DNA from: Candidatus Aminicenantota bacterium
GTDB taxonomy: Bacteria > Acidobacteriota > Aminicenantia > UBA2199
Assembly: GCA_030671465.1 (NCBI GenBank)
Contig: DAOVIP010000119.1
Location: 1 to 6,324 of the forward strand
Reading direction: 5' to 3'
DNA length: 6,324 bases
The number at the start of each line of letters is the position of its first letter. Position 1 is the first letter of the stretch. Below the pieces are notes generated by a model that had not been told where the DNA came from, made no database searches, and saw only the letters and a list, made by a program, of their open reading frames with translations. Made by a program: the position numbers and the translations under genes. Shown here in pieces: positions 1-6,324 of the stretch.

Positions 1-1378
1 GATCAATCATTAAAAATATGACATCCCGGTTGATAAAGGTCTCAAACTCAATATTTTCCAGGTCAATCCCATAATCCTTATCCAGACAAAACCTCCGACT
101 CCCATATACCACACCTTGCTTTTTAAATATGAAATCCAAAAAAAACACTTTTTCCCTGATCCCTTCCAAAACCAGATTTCTGGGTTCATCAATTTCAGAG
201 TAGTCCAGTTTCCCGGAGTACAATTTTTGTCCCTGCAGATCCAGCAAATCCAGAACTATTTCATCTGAAGATTTGGCTTCCAGTCGAATGATATCAAGTT
301 CAATCCGGTTATCTTTAAAGGCAAGATTTTCAATTTCGATGAGGGGCATTTCAATTTTATACAGGGTAAAAATTCCAGTCGAAATATTTTCATAATTATC
401 TTTAACCAAAATCTTACACTCATGGCGACCTGCATCCAATTGATCAAAAATACTATCCAAATCAAGTTTATTCATCTCCATTTCGAAGCCATTCTGAAAA
501 AACAAATTGTAAAAAAAATTCCCCGAACTTGAATAAAACATATCATAAACAAAACCAAGCTGATTGTTGTCTTCCCAGGCAAATCGATCAAATCGCAAAC
601 AAAACGTGTTGCAGTCATTGATATAAAGAGAGATCTCATAAGGAGCCACGTATTTACCAGTATCAGAAATATCCCTGGCATTCAACAGCAAGTCAAATTT
701 CCCGGTGACCACCAGCGGCTCTTTTAAATAATAAAGCGAATCACTGGCCCGGTTAAACTTAAACCAGCTTTCTCCCACCCGGCCATTGATCAATGATTCA
801 GACTTATTCCTCAAAAGCAAAGATCTCAGAACCGGAAAATTCGAATCATTCGCTGGAAGTTTTATCAATTTAAAGGGATTGACCGCTCGATATTGAGGAT
901 CCCTAATCTCCAGATGCAGATGAGGAAAGCCATAGCCGGTTTCACCGGAATAGGCAATCAAATCATCTTTTTTTACCGGAAAAGGATTTTTCAGATCATA
1001 ATTTCCGAAATATTTCTTTCCGGTCGCACCCTGAACCCTTTTCACAATTTTTTCCAATGCGGGGATGAATCGATCCAGGTGAAAGAAGATCGATGTATGG
1101 CCATCATGATGTTTTAAATAGAGACCACGGCCGCTTCCCCGTTTAACCACCCGTATCTTCACCACCTTACTATCGGCCAGGGCATAAACCGGATAGCCGG
1201 TTTTTTGGTAGGTGCGGAGATCTATTCCAGCATGAAAATGATTGTTGCGAAATTCCTGGAATGAACTGCTGCAACCATTATTGATATTCAGAGGCCAACG
1301 ATATTTTTCAACCTGGACTTCTTCTGCAAAAAACAAAACAGGCAGAAGCCACAGAAAGATTGAACAGACTTTTAACAT
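1..1378 (-). CDS. Exported M23-family metallopeptidase (LytM-type peptidoglycan endopeptidase), C-terminus cut by the window edge
   Basis: Translating the minus strand from the ATG at 1378 gives 459 uninterrupted residues that run off the left edge, so the 3' end is missing. Residues 1-18 look like a Sec signal peptide (charged start, hydrophobic core, likely cleavage after FFA). Residues about 28-170 are a complete M23 domain: NHFHAGIDL gives zinc ligands His49 and Asp53, FFHLDRF gives His100, and PHLHLEIRD gives His153 and His155. All LytM catalytic and zinc positions are therefore present. The family cuts peptide cross-bridges in peptidoglycan, so a periplasmic wall-remodelling role is expected. 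Residues 171-459 are not recognised; they look beta-rich and are probably Ig-like or accessory domains, as in long M23 proteins of Bacteroidota. No in-frame ATG, GTG or TTG lies between an upstream stop and this ATG, and no clear Shine-Dalgarno precedes it. The gene starts 63 bases after the HtrA-like gene and is probably cotranscribed with it. Confidence 0.9.
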   Translation of the reverse strand, partial: MLKVCSIFLWLLPVLFFAEEVQVEKYRWPLNINNGCSSSFQEFRNNHFHAGIDLRTYQKTGYPVYALADSKVVKIRVVKRGSGRGLYLKHHDGHTSIFFHLDRFIPALEKIVKRVQGATGKKYFGNYDLKNPFPVKKDDLIAYSGETGYGFPHLHLEIRDPQYRAVNPFKLIKLPANDSNFPVLRSLLLRNKSESLINGRVGESWFKFNRASDSLYYLKEPLVVTGKFDLLLNARDISDTGKYVAPYEISLYINDCNTFCLRFDRFAWEDNNQLGFVYDMFYSSSGNFFYNLFFQNGFEMEMNKLDLDSIFDQLDAGRHECKILVKDNYENISTGIFTLYKIEMPLIEIENLAFKDNRIELDIIRLEAKSSDEIVLDLLDLQGQKLYSGKLDYSEIDEPRNLVLEGIREKVFFLDFIFKKQGVVYGSRRFCLDKDYGIDLENIEFETFINRDVIFLMID

Positions 1379-1441
1379 CAGAGGAAATTTTAACCAATTT
1401 CAAACTTAAGAGCAAGAATGATGGGAACGATTCGGTAATAT

Positions 1442-3199
1442 TTATATGGTTTCTTTATCCGTTTTTTTCTTCTTCATCAATTTCTTTTTGATCTGTTCGA
1501 GTTCTTTTAACATATCAGCTTCTTCTTTTCTGAATTTTTTACTTTCTTCACTGATACGTTTTTGGTCTTCCTGGATTCTCTTCAATTCTTTTTGGTAAGT
1601 TTCTTCAAGCTTTTTTTTCAGCAGGTTGATATCGATTTCAATTTTCTTCAATTCCCTTTCCGAGATGTTTTTGGCACTCTGATTCAGGCGGTTTATTTCA
1701 GATCTCAGTTTTCTCAGCTGTTGCCTTAAATTATTATTGAACCTGATCGAATAGGAATTACCCAGGTACCTGGAAAAGAAATCCGATTTTGACAGAAATT
1801 CCCTCCAGCCCACATATTCATCTTTTACCACATCGGGAATAATGCTCACTTTCCTGAATTTTCCATCCCGGTAAAAACCGATTTGAATGGATTCTCTATT
1901 CCCCAGCTTATTCAGTGCATTTCGAATATCAGAAAGGGTTCTGATCGGTTTATCGTTGGCCCGGGCAATGATGTCACCTTCAAAGAGGCCTGTTTTTTGA
2001 GCAGCACTCTTCTGATACACTTTTGAAATCATCAGTCCGTACCCCTCTCTCACTTTAAATCTCCTGGCCAGTTCCGCGGTAATCTCCATCACATCAACAC
2101 CCAGTTTCTTTGATCCCCTTCGATAAAAAACGAAATCTTTTGCCTGGGGTAATTTGCTGTACATCTCTGAAATAACCAGGGGCGACTCCGAAATCCGGAT
2201 GCGGAAATCCCCCACCTGGTAATGCTTCATTGGTTTCGCCTCTCCGATTTTTACCTGCATTGTTTTGCGCTTTTCATCGCGCAACACTTTGATTTTCACA
2301 ACTTTACCGGGGGGAATGGACCGGATGATACGACTCACATCTGAATTGCTCTTCACCTTGTTTCCATCTATCGAGAGAACCACATCATTTTTTTTCAAGC
2401 CTGCTTGCCGGGCAGGTGAATTATCGAATACGACATTGATCCTGACCATCCGCCCGGCTTTTTCAGACTGGATGGAAACTCCCAGCCAGCCTCTTTTTAT
2501 CTTACCGTACTTTTTCAATTTACCGGCAATTTCCATGACTTTTTGAGTGGGAACGGCATAACACAGATTTATATTTCTCAACTTCGGGCTGCGCAGTATC
2601 AATTCACCTTCATGGTCAATAATGGAGATATCTGGTTCCATAGCAATTCCAAACCGGCCCCGAATGACGGCAACCAGTTCACCCTTTTTATTAACCACTG
2701 CACCGCCGGAGGCACCGGGAAAAACCGGGGCGTTCAAGATCATTCCCTGATCAGAAATAGTGCTGACAATTCCCTGAAAGATGGAGGGGAACTTGTTGTA
2801 AAAAACCCCGACCAAGGCAATCCAATCCCCCACATCCAGCTTGGACGATTTCTTAATGGGTTTCATGATGTCTTGATCCAATTTCAACAGAATAAGAGAA
2901 TACCGCCGATCTTCTCCCAGGATTTTGGCATTAAAACGACGACCCTCAATTGTTTCTATATATATCTTATCAAAAGCATGCCGGGTAATCAGTGTACTGG
3001 TCAAAATCAAATCAGAGGCAATGGCAATACCAGTGGCAACATATTTCTTGTGATTTTCAGAGATCACCTTGACCAGGGAAATGGACACACTATCCTTTAT
3101 CCATTTTATTTCCTTTTCAAATTGCTCAATTTTTTGCTCGGAAAAAATCGAACTGACCAATACCGGTATAAATAAGAATAATATGATTGTTTTTTTCAT
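1442..3199 (-). CDS. Exported HtrA/S1C-like protein with two PDZ domains and a C-terminal coiled coil; probable pseudoprotease
   Basis: This is a 585-residue protein if started at the ATG at 3199; a TTG lies directly before it, but the AGAGGA five bases upstream of the ATG favours the ATG. Residues 1-20 form a signal peptide. Residues about 38-230 follow the trypsin-like fold of HtrA/DegP, including the strand ending in ILTS, the GEDRRYSLILLK block and the serine loop FPGASGGAVV with Ser164. The histidine position (TNNHV in DegP) reads TSTLI, giving Leu70, and the aspartate position (DLAVLK-type motif) gives Ser101, so two of three catalytic residues appear lost. PDZ1 spans about 236-320 with a GWLGV binding loop, and PDZ2 about 377-453. 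Residues about 488-577 are highly charged with heptad-like spacing, a long coiled coil ending in a lysine run, which usual DegP-type proteins lack. It probably acts in the periplasm as a PDZ scaffold or chaperone, perhaps for the adjacent M23 enzyme (inference). An active protease using the nearby His74 cannot be excluded. Confidence 0.88.
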   Translation of the reverse strand: MKKTIILFLFIPVLVSSIFSEQKIEQFEKEIKWIKDSVSISLVKVISENHKKYVATGIAIASDLILTSTLITRHAFDKIYIETIEGRRFNAKILGEDRRYSLILLKLDQDIMKPIKKSSKLDVGDWIALVGVFYNKFPSIFQGIVSTISDQGMILNAPVFPGASGGAVVNKKGELVAVIRGRFGIAMEPDISIIDHEGELILRSPKLRNINLCYAVPTQKVMEIAGKLKKYGKIKRGWLGVSIQSEKAGRMVRINVVFDNSPARQAGLKKNDVVLSIDGNKVKSNSDVSRIIRSIPPGKVVKIKVLRDEKRKTMQVKIGEAKPMKHYQVGDFRIRISESPLVISEMYSKLPQAKDFVFYRRGSKKLGVDVMEITAELARRFKVREGYGLMISKVYQKSAAQKTGLFEGDIIARANDKPIRTLSDIRNALNKLGNRESIQIGFYRDGKFRKVSIIPDVVKDEYVGWREFLSKSDFFSRYLGNSYSIRFNNNLRQQLRKLRSEINRLNQSAKNISERELKKIEIDINLLKKKLEETYQKELKRIQEDQKRISEESKKFRKEEADMLKELEQIKKKLMKKKKTDKETI

Positions 3200-3204
3200 C
3201 AAAA

Positions 3205-3210
3205 TCCTCT
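3205..3210 (-). promoter_or_regulatory. Ribosome binding site of the HtrA-like gene
   Basis: The minus strand reads AGAGGA, then five bases, then ATG at 3199. This Shine-Dalgarno placement favours the ATG over the TTG codon immediately before it. Confidence 0.7.
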
Positions 3211-3233
3211 CATTAAAAAGAGACCTTTTTTCT

Positions 3234-3288
3234 TGGTTTCTGGTTTCATATAGGATAGATGGATTTTTTTATCATAAAGTTTCATATA
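3234..3288. repeat. Short direct repeats in the spacer upstream of the HtrA-like gene
   Basis: TGGTTTC occurs twice in tandem at 3234-3240 and 3241-3247. GTTTCATATA occurs at 3243-3252 and again at 3279-3288, 36 bases apart. All lie in the 135-base spacer between the aminomutase stop and the HtrA-like start. They could be binding sites for a regulator of the HtrA-like gene, but in such AT-rich sequence chance is a real possibility. I found no convincing sigma70 promoter and no terminator hairpin with a T-run in this spacer, so whether the HtrA-like gene has its own promoter is undecided. Confidence 0.35.
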
Positions 3289-3334
3289 ATGACAATGGAA
3301 AGATTATTATCAAAACTCAAATTGAACCAGAGAA

Positions 3335-5152
3335 TCAATAATAATACCATATACTCTGGTATTCCTCAATATCTTCTCCCCTCTGGGATAACTTCTCCAG
3401 ATAGCTTTTGATGGAAATATCCGTATAAACATATGAATCCACCTTTCGGATATTTTTTTCCCATGGATGAAAGGCATACACCCTCCTTCCATCCGGGCGT
3501 ATTGAGATAAGCTCATGATCCTGCCAGGACCGCATATGATTCTTGCCTAAAAAAGGGACATTGAAAACCGGTTCATCCGAGCGGTAGATTCCAGGAATGA
3601 GCCGGGCTTCTTCTTTTCTTTCCTGGAGAATCCTGGCAATGGGTACCGCATAATCAACCATTTCAGATTTTCCCTTTAAATTGAAAGTATAATAAGGATC
3701 AATCCCGATCATTTTAAGCCCGATTCGCAGGGCTACGGTTTCAAAACGTCTGCTATTGGCAAAGGTATAAACCTGCTGATTGTAGGTAGCGATTCCTTTT
3801 TTCCTCAATTTATCAATGGCCATTGCGGATTCACGGTTTATTTCATAGGGGTGGGAAAAATGGGTGACCAGGCAAATAAACCGTTGATAGACCTGATTGC
3901 ATTCGGCCAGAATGTCAATTAACTCATCATTGATCCGCTGGGGAACCGTTATGGGAATTCGGCTGGCAATCCTTATGCTTCTCAGATGCGGGATCGATGT
4001 CAAACTGGATAGAAATTGCCTCAATACTGAATTGGACATGATCAGCGGATCACCTCCGGTTACCAGCAGATCCATTATTTGATCGTGCCGGGAAATCCAT
4101 TTTACCGCCTTTTCAATATCCTTTTTTAACACCTGGGCACCTTTCTCAAAGGGGGATTTGATCTCCCAGTTTCTCTGACAATACACGCAAATCTGGGGGC
4201 AGGTATCATAGGGCTTAACAATCGCTACTTTCACGTACCGTCGGGTTACATGATCAACCGGAGATGTATCATGCTCCCTCATAAAATCAAAAGCAAAGGA
4301 TCGGTCATTCTTGTGAGGGATCAGGGCTTTTACATATTCCAGAGGGGGAAAAACCTGGCGTCGAACCGCATAATCATAGGGGCTGGGATTTTCATCCATC
4401 AGATGAAGATAATGGGGAGTAACCCCAAAAGGAATATTATTTTCAATAGCCAGTTTGATGGCTTTTTCCTGAGTAGCGGTTATATTCACAACTTTTCGTA
4501 ACTTCTCAAGTCCCTTCTTGCTCTTTATGACATTTCTGAATTGCCACATATAGTCATTCCAGTCATCCTCTGTGGCTTGAAACACATCCAGAATTCGTTT
4601 CCTGTTTTCCTTTCTCCTCTTCTCAATATCGGGTTGAAGTCCATCAGGATATCGAACCAAAGATTCATCGATCTTTTCACCCATCAGATCGAGAAAATCA
4701 GATCTTTTTTTGGCCGCTTGCCGACCGCTGTATTTCTCAAAATCAGGGCTCACAATTCCTTCTGTCAGATAAGAGGGATAAACCTTGGCATTTCCCTTTA
4801 TGGCCCTGAAGAAATGTTCAAACTCATCGATGAAATCATCGGCCACCTGGCTGTCGCCATCCCTGGAAGCCTTCCATAGAAATCCCAGAGGGGATGTTTC
4901 GGCAATTCTCTCATACCTCCTGGAGAGAAGATTTTTTAAGACCGCTAAAGAATGTTTGAATAAAATGAAATCAGCATTGGAGAGTTCGAAATAATCATTT
5001 CTAAAAGCCATTTCAGATGAATTCAGGTAATTCATCATCTTGTGGCGGGCCGAAGCCAGGCTCTTACTTTCTTTCAAGAGTTGATAAATATCCGGGGCAA
5101 TATGCCAGCATTTTTTCCATCTTTTGTGATAAATCTTGGTACTATCCTGCAT
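3335..5152 (-). CDS. KamA-family radical SAM aminomutase-like protein with an N-terminal extension
   Basis: This is a 605-residue protein from the ATG at 5152. KamA enzymes move an amino group between the alpha and beta carbons of an amino acid, using SAM, a [4Fe-4S] cluster and PLP. Residues about 200-280 match the family lead-in (WQFRN, FGVTPHYL). The cluster motif TCPQICVYCQRN gives Cys318, Cys322 and Cys325, with Arg327 in the place of a conserved substrate- or PLP-contacting arginine. VTGGDPL (about 364-370) is the SAM-binding GGD motif, and SRIPITVPQRI matches the family core. VPFLGK supplies the probable PLP lysine, Lys537. The two aspartates that bind the lysine side chain in lysine 2,3-aminomutase align with Lys493 and Asn531, so lysine is an unlikely substrate; glutamate or another acidic amino acid fits better. 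Residues 1 to about 195 are unrecognised, helical and charged. The zinc-binding cysteines at the C-terminus of clostridial lysine aminomutase are absent. The reading frame extends upstream to 5362, but GGAG eight bases before 5152 and a promoter at 5192-5220 fix the start. Family assignment is firm; substrate is inferred. Confidence 0.9.
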   Translation of the reverse strand: MQDSTKIYHKRWKKCWHIAPDIYQLLKESKSLASARHKMMNYLNSSEMAFRNDYFELSNADFILFKHSLAVLKNLLSRRYERIAETSPLGFLWKASRDGDSQVADDFIDEFEHFFRAIKGNAKVYPSYLTEGIVSPDFEKYSGRQAAKKRSDFLDLMGEKIDESLVRYPDGLQPDIEKRRKENRKRILDVFQATEDDWNDYMWQFRNVIKSKKGLEKLRKVVNITATQEKAIKLAIENNIPFGVTPHYLHLMDENPSPYDYAVRRQVFPPLEYVKALIPHKNDRSFAFDFMREHDTSPVDHVTRRYVKVAIVKPYDTCPQICVYCQRNWEIKSPFEKGAQVLKKDIEKAVKWISRHDQIMDLLVTGGDPLIMSNSVLRQFLSSLTSIPHLRSIRIASRIPITVPQRINDELIDILAECNQVYQRFICLVTHFSHPYEINRESAMAIDKLRKKGIATYNQQVYTFANSRRFETVALRIGLKMIGIDPYYTFNLKGKSEMVDYAVPIARILQERKEEARLIPGIYRSDEPVFNVPFLGKNHMRSWQDHELISIRPDGRRVYAFHPWEKNIRKVDSYVYTDISIKSYLEKLSQRGEDIEEYQSIWYYY

Positions 5153-5160
5153 GAATGATT

Positions 5161-5164
5161 CTCC
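5161..5164 (-). promoter_or_regulatory. Ribosome binding site that sets the start of the KamA-family gene
   Basis: GGAG on the minus strand lies eight bases before the ATG at 5152. The competing in-frame ATG at 5203 has AGGA only about four bases away and lies upstream of the predicted transcription start. The furthest upstream in-frame start, at 5362, lies inside the dGTPase coding region. Confidence 0.65.
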
Positions 5165-5166
5165 AG

Positions 5167-5196
5167 TTGGAAACACGATCCAATAATAATTATCAT
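5167..5196 (+). promoter_or_regulatory. Candidate promoter for the dGTPase gene
   Basis: TTGGAA (5167-5172), an 18-base spacer and TATCAT (5191-5196) form a possible sigma70 promoter reading toward the dGTPase, with a leader of about 70 bases. Its -10 box shares bases with the -10 box of the divergent promoter. The -35 is weak and the spacer slightly long, so this is tentative. Confidence 0.25.
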
Positions 5197-5220
5197 AAAC
5201 CATTTTTCCTGGAAAATCAA
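5192..5220 (-). promoter_or_regulatory. Sigma70-type promoter for the KamA-family gene
   Basis: On the minus strand, TTGATT (5220-5215) is followed by a 17-base spacer and TATGAT (5197-5192). The -35 matches the consensus at four of six bases and the -10 at five of six. Transcription would begin near 5185, leaving a leader of about 30 bases that includes the GGAG at 5164-5161. Confidence 0.55.
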
Positions 5221-5252
5221 ATGTGACATTACCGGACAGGCCACACTTTACA

Positions 5253-5264
5253 TATTCCGGAATA
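5253..5264. repeat. Perfect 12-base palindrome upstream of the dGTPase start
   Basis: TATTCCGGAATA is perfectly self-complementary and ends 11 bases before the GTG start. It could be an operator for a dimeric regulator of the dGTPase. It is too short and lacks a loop and T-run, so it is not a terminator. No known regulator site is recognised. Confidence 0.35.
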
Positions 5265-5275
5265 AATAATAGAAT

Positions 5276-6301
5276 GTGCGCCTGCAGATCAGAGAACAGC
5301 TGGAGAGGAATCAAGAGCGGTTGGATCCCGGAGCAGCCAAAAGCAAAAACAGCCATAAACAACGATTGGAAAAAAAATCACCGGTTCGAACCGAATTTCA
5401 GCGCGATCGGGATCGGATACTGCATTCCAAGTCTTTTCGAAGATTAAAACATAAAACCCAGGTTTTCATAGCCCCGGAAGGAGATCATTTCAGAACCCGC
5501 CTGACCCATACCCTGGAGGTGAGCCAAATTGCCAGGACCATTGCCAAGGCACTGAATATGAATGAAGATCTTACCGAGGCAATTGCCCTGGGGCATGATA
5601 TCGGACATACACCTTTCGGTCATATCGGAGAGAAAGTACTGGATGAACTAACCGAATCCGGATTCAGGCACAATGAACAGAGCTTGAGGGTAGTCGACAA
5701 AATTGAATACAATGGTAAAGGCCTCAATCTGACCAATGAAGTCCGTAATGGCATCATTACCCATTCTAAGGGTATGGGACCGATCTTTCCGGGAGATATA
5801 TCAACATTACCAAAAACCCTGGAGGGTCAAATTGTACGAATTTCCGATTTGATTGCCTACGTCAATCATGATATTGATGATGCCCTCAGGGCCGGAGTGA
5901 TTAGCGAAAACAACATTCCGTTATCCAGCCAAAAATTGTTGGGAAAAACCTTTGCCAAGAGAATCGATACCATTGTTATTGATGTCATTAAAAAGAGTAT
6001 CCAAAACAACCTGAAAACCATTTTAATGTCCGAAGAAATTCTGGATGAATTGGTTCTTTTACGACAATTTCTCTATCAGAGAGTCTACTGGCGGAAGGAG
6101 ATCGAGCAGAGCCGGGAGAAAATTCGAAAAATATTACTCGCCATTTTTGACTGGATACAAAATCAACCTGAACAATACATATATCCTTTTCCGGAAAATG
6201 ACCCGGTGGATCAGCGGATTATCGATTTTATTGCCGGCATGACCGACCGCTACGCCATCACTCTATTCAGAGAAATAACCCTCCCCACCCATTTATATTG
6301 A
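5276..6301 (+). CDS. dgt: Deoxyguanosinetriphosphate triphosphohydrolase (dGTPase), HD superfamily
   Basis: This is a complete 341-residue cytoplasmic enzyme that hydrolyses dGTP (in some homologues other dNTPs) to the deoxynucleoside and tripolyphosphate, helping control dNTP pools. The N-terminal IREQLE, then RTEFQRDRDRILHSK and FRRLKHKTQVF (about 38-64), are family signatures. The HD metal ligands are His78 (RLTHTLEV), His107-Asp108 (LGHDIGHTPFGH) and Asp191 (RISDLIAY). His111, His116 and the RHNEQSLRVV block are also conserved. The length matches the short dGTPase type, as in the enterococcal homologue, rather than the longer E. coli Dgt. The start is GTG at 5276: an in-frame TAG lies directly upstream at 5270-5272, and residues 3-10 already match the family N-terminus. 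No good Shine-Dalgarno is present; the nearest GGA is 14 bases away. The gene is divergent from the KamA-family gene with a 123-base spacer. Its stop is 23 bases before the window end, and no terminator is seen. Confidence 0.95.
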   Translation: MRLQIREQLERNQERLDPGAAKSKNSHKQRLEKKSPVRTEFQRDRDRILHSKSFRRLKHKTQVFIAPEGDHFRTRLTHTLEVSQIARTIAKALNMNEDLTEAIALGHDIGHTPFGHIGEKVLDELTESGFRHNEQSLRVVDKIEYNGKGLNLTNEVRNGIITHSKGMGPIFPGDISTLPKTLEGQIVRISDLIAYVNHDIDDALRAGVISENNIPLSSQKLLGKTFAKRIDTIVIDVIKKSIQNNLKTILMSEEILDELVLLRQFLYQRVYWRKEIEQSREKIRKILLAIFDWIQNQPEQYIYPFPENDPVDQRIIDFIAGMTDRYAITLFREITLPTHLY

Positions 6302-6324
6302 ATTCAAACTGATTCTCAAAAGTA

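Noticed and set aside
10..681. Three short minus-strand open frames of 60-69 codons
   Set aside because: They are out-of-frame shadows inside the M23 gene, whose frame is open from 1378 to the window edge.
2543..3175. 210-codon open frame on the plus strand
   Set aside because: It lies wholly antisense to the HtrA-like gene; its product has no recognisable domain, and the minus-strand frame has clear signal peptide, protease-fold and PDZ features.
3205..3225. Possible small hairpin covering the ribosome binding site of the HtrA-like gene
   Set aside because: Only four or five A/T-rich-flanked pairs (CTCT with AGAG) around an eight-base loop; too weak to call a regulatory structure.
4541..4994. 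Two plus-strand open frames of 112 and 69 codons
   Set aside because: Both are antisense to the KamA-family N-terminal region, which is continuous with the recognised core, and neither has a ribosome binding site or domain.
5153..5362. Longer start for the KamA-family protein (70 extra residues from 5362)
   Set aside because: The extra part overlaps the dGTPase start region antisense, does not resemble the family, and lies upstream of the predicted promoter; the ATG at 5152 has a good ribosome binding site.
5223..5447. 74-codon plus-strand open frame, including an ATG at 5274 just before the dGTPase GTG
   Set aside because: It is a shifted frame over the dGTPase N-terminus; only the GTG frame encodes the conserved HD-domain protein.

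Overview
The window holds four protein-coding genes and short spacers. No RNA gene, mobile element, CRISPR array or origin is visible, and no gene-free stretch exceeds about 140 bases. It is moderately AT-rich chromosomal-type sequence. Two products carry export signals, and one belongs to the HtrA/S1C fold group, so a didermic (Gram-negative-type) bacterium is likely. The M23 protein reads like the long M23 endopeptidases of Bacteroidota and relatives, while the dGTPase is of the short type seen in Firmicutes, spirochaetes and several candidate phyla. I would guess an FCB-related, Cloacimonadota-like or spirochaete-like lineage, but the sequence does not settle this.

Layout: on the minus strand, transcribed right to left, lie a KamA-family radical SAM aminomutase-like protein (5152-3335), an exported HtrA-like protein with two PDZ domains and a coiled-coil tail (3199-1442), and an exported M23 metallopeptidase that runs off the left edge (1378-1). 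On the plus strand a dGTP triphosphohydrolase (5276-6301) is divergent from the aminomutase gene. The two share a 123-base spacer with a good sigma70-type promoter for the aminomutase gene, a weaker overlapping candidate for the dGTPase, and a 12-base perfect palindrome just before the dGTPase start.

How they fit: the HtrA-like gene and the M23 gene are 63 bases apart on one strand and both act outside the cytoplasm, so they look like a cell-envelope pair. The aminomutase-like enzyme and the dGTPase are cytoplasmic and have no obvious functional link to that pair or to each other.

The two most notable points are both changes in key residues. The HtrA-like protein keeps the serine motif but has Leu and Ser where the catalytic His and Asp should be, which suggests a pseudoprotease. 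The KamA-family protein has Lys and Asn where lysine 2,3-aminomutase has its two substrate-binding aspartates, the pattern I recall for glutamate 2,3-aminomutase, and it carries an unrecognised N-terminal region of about 195 residues.
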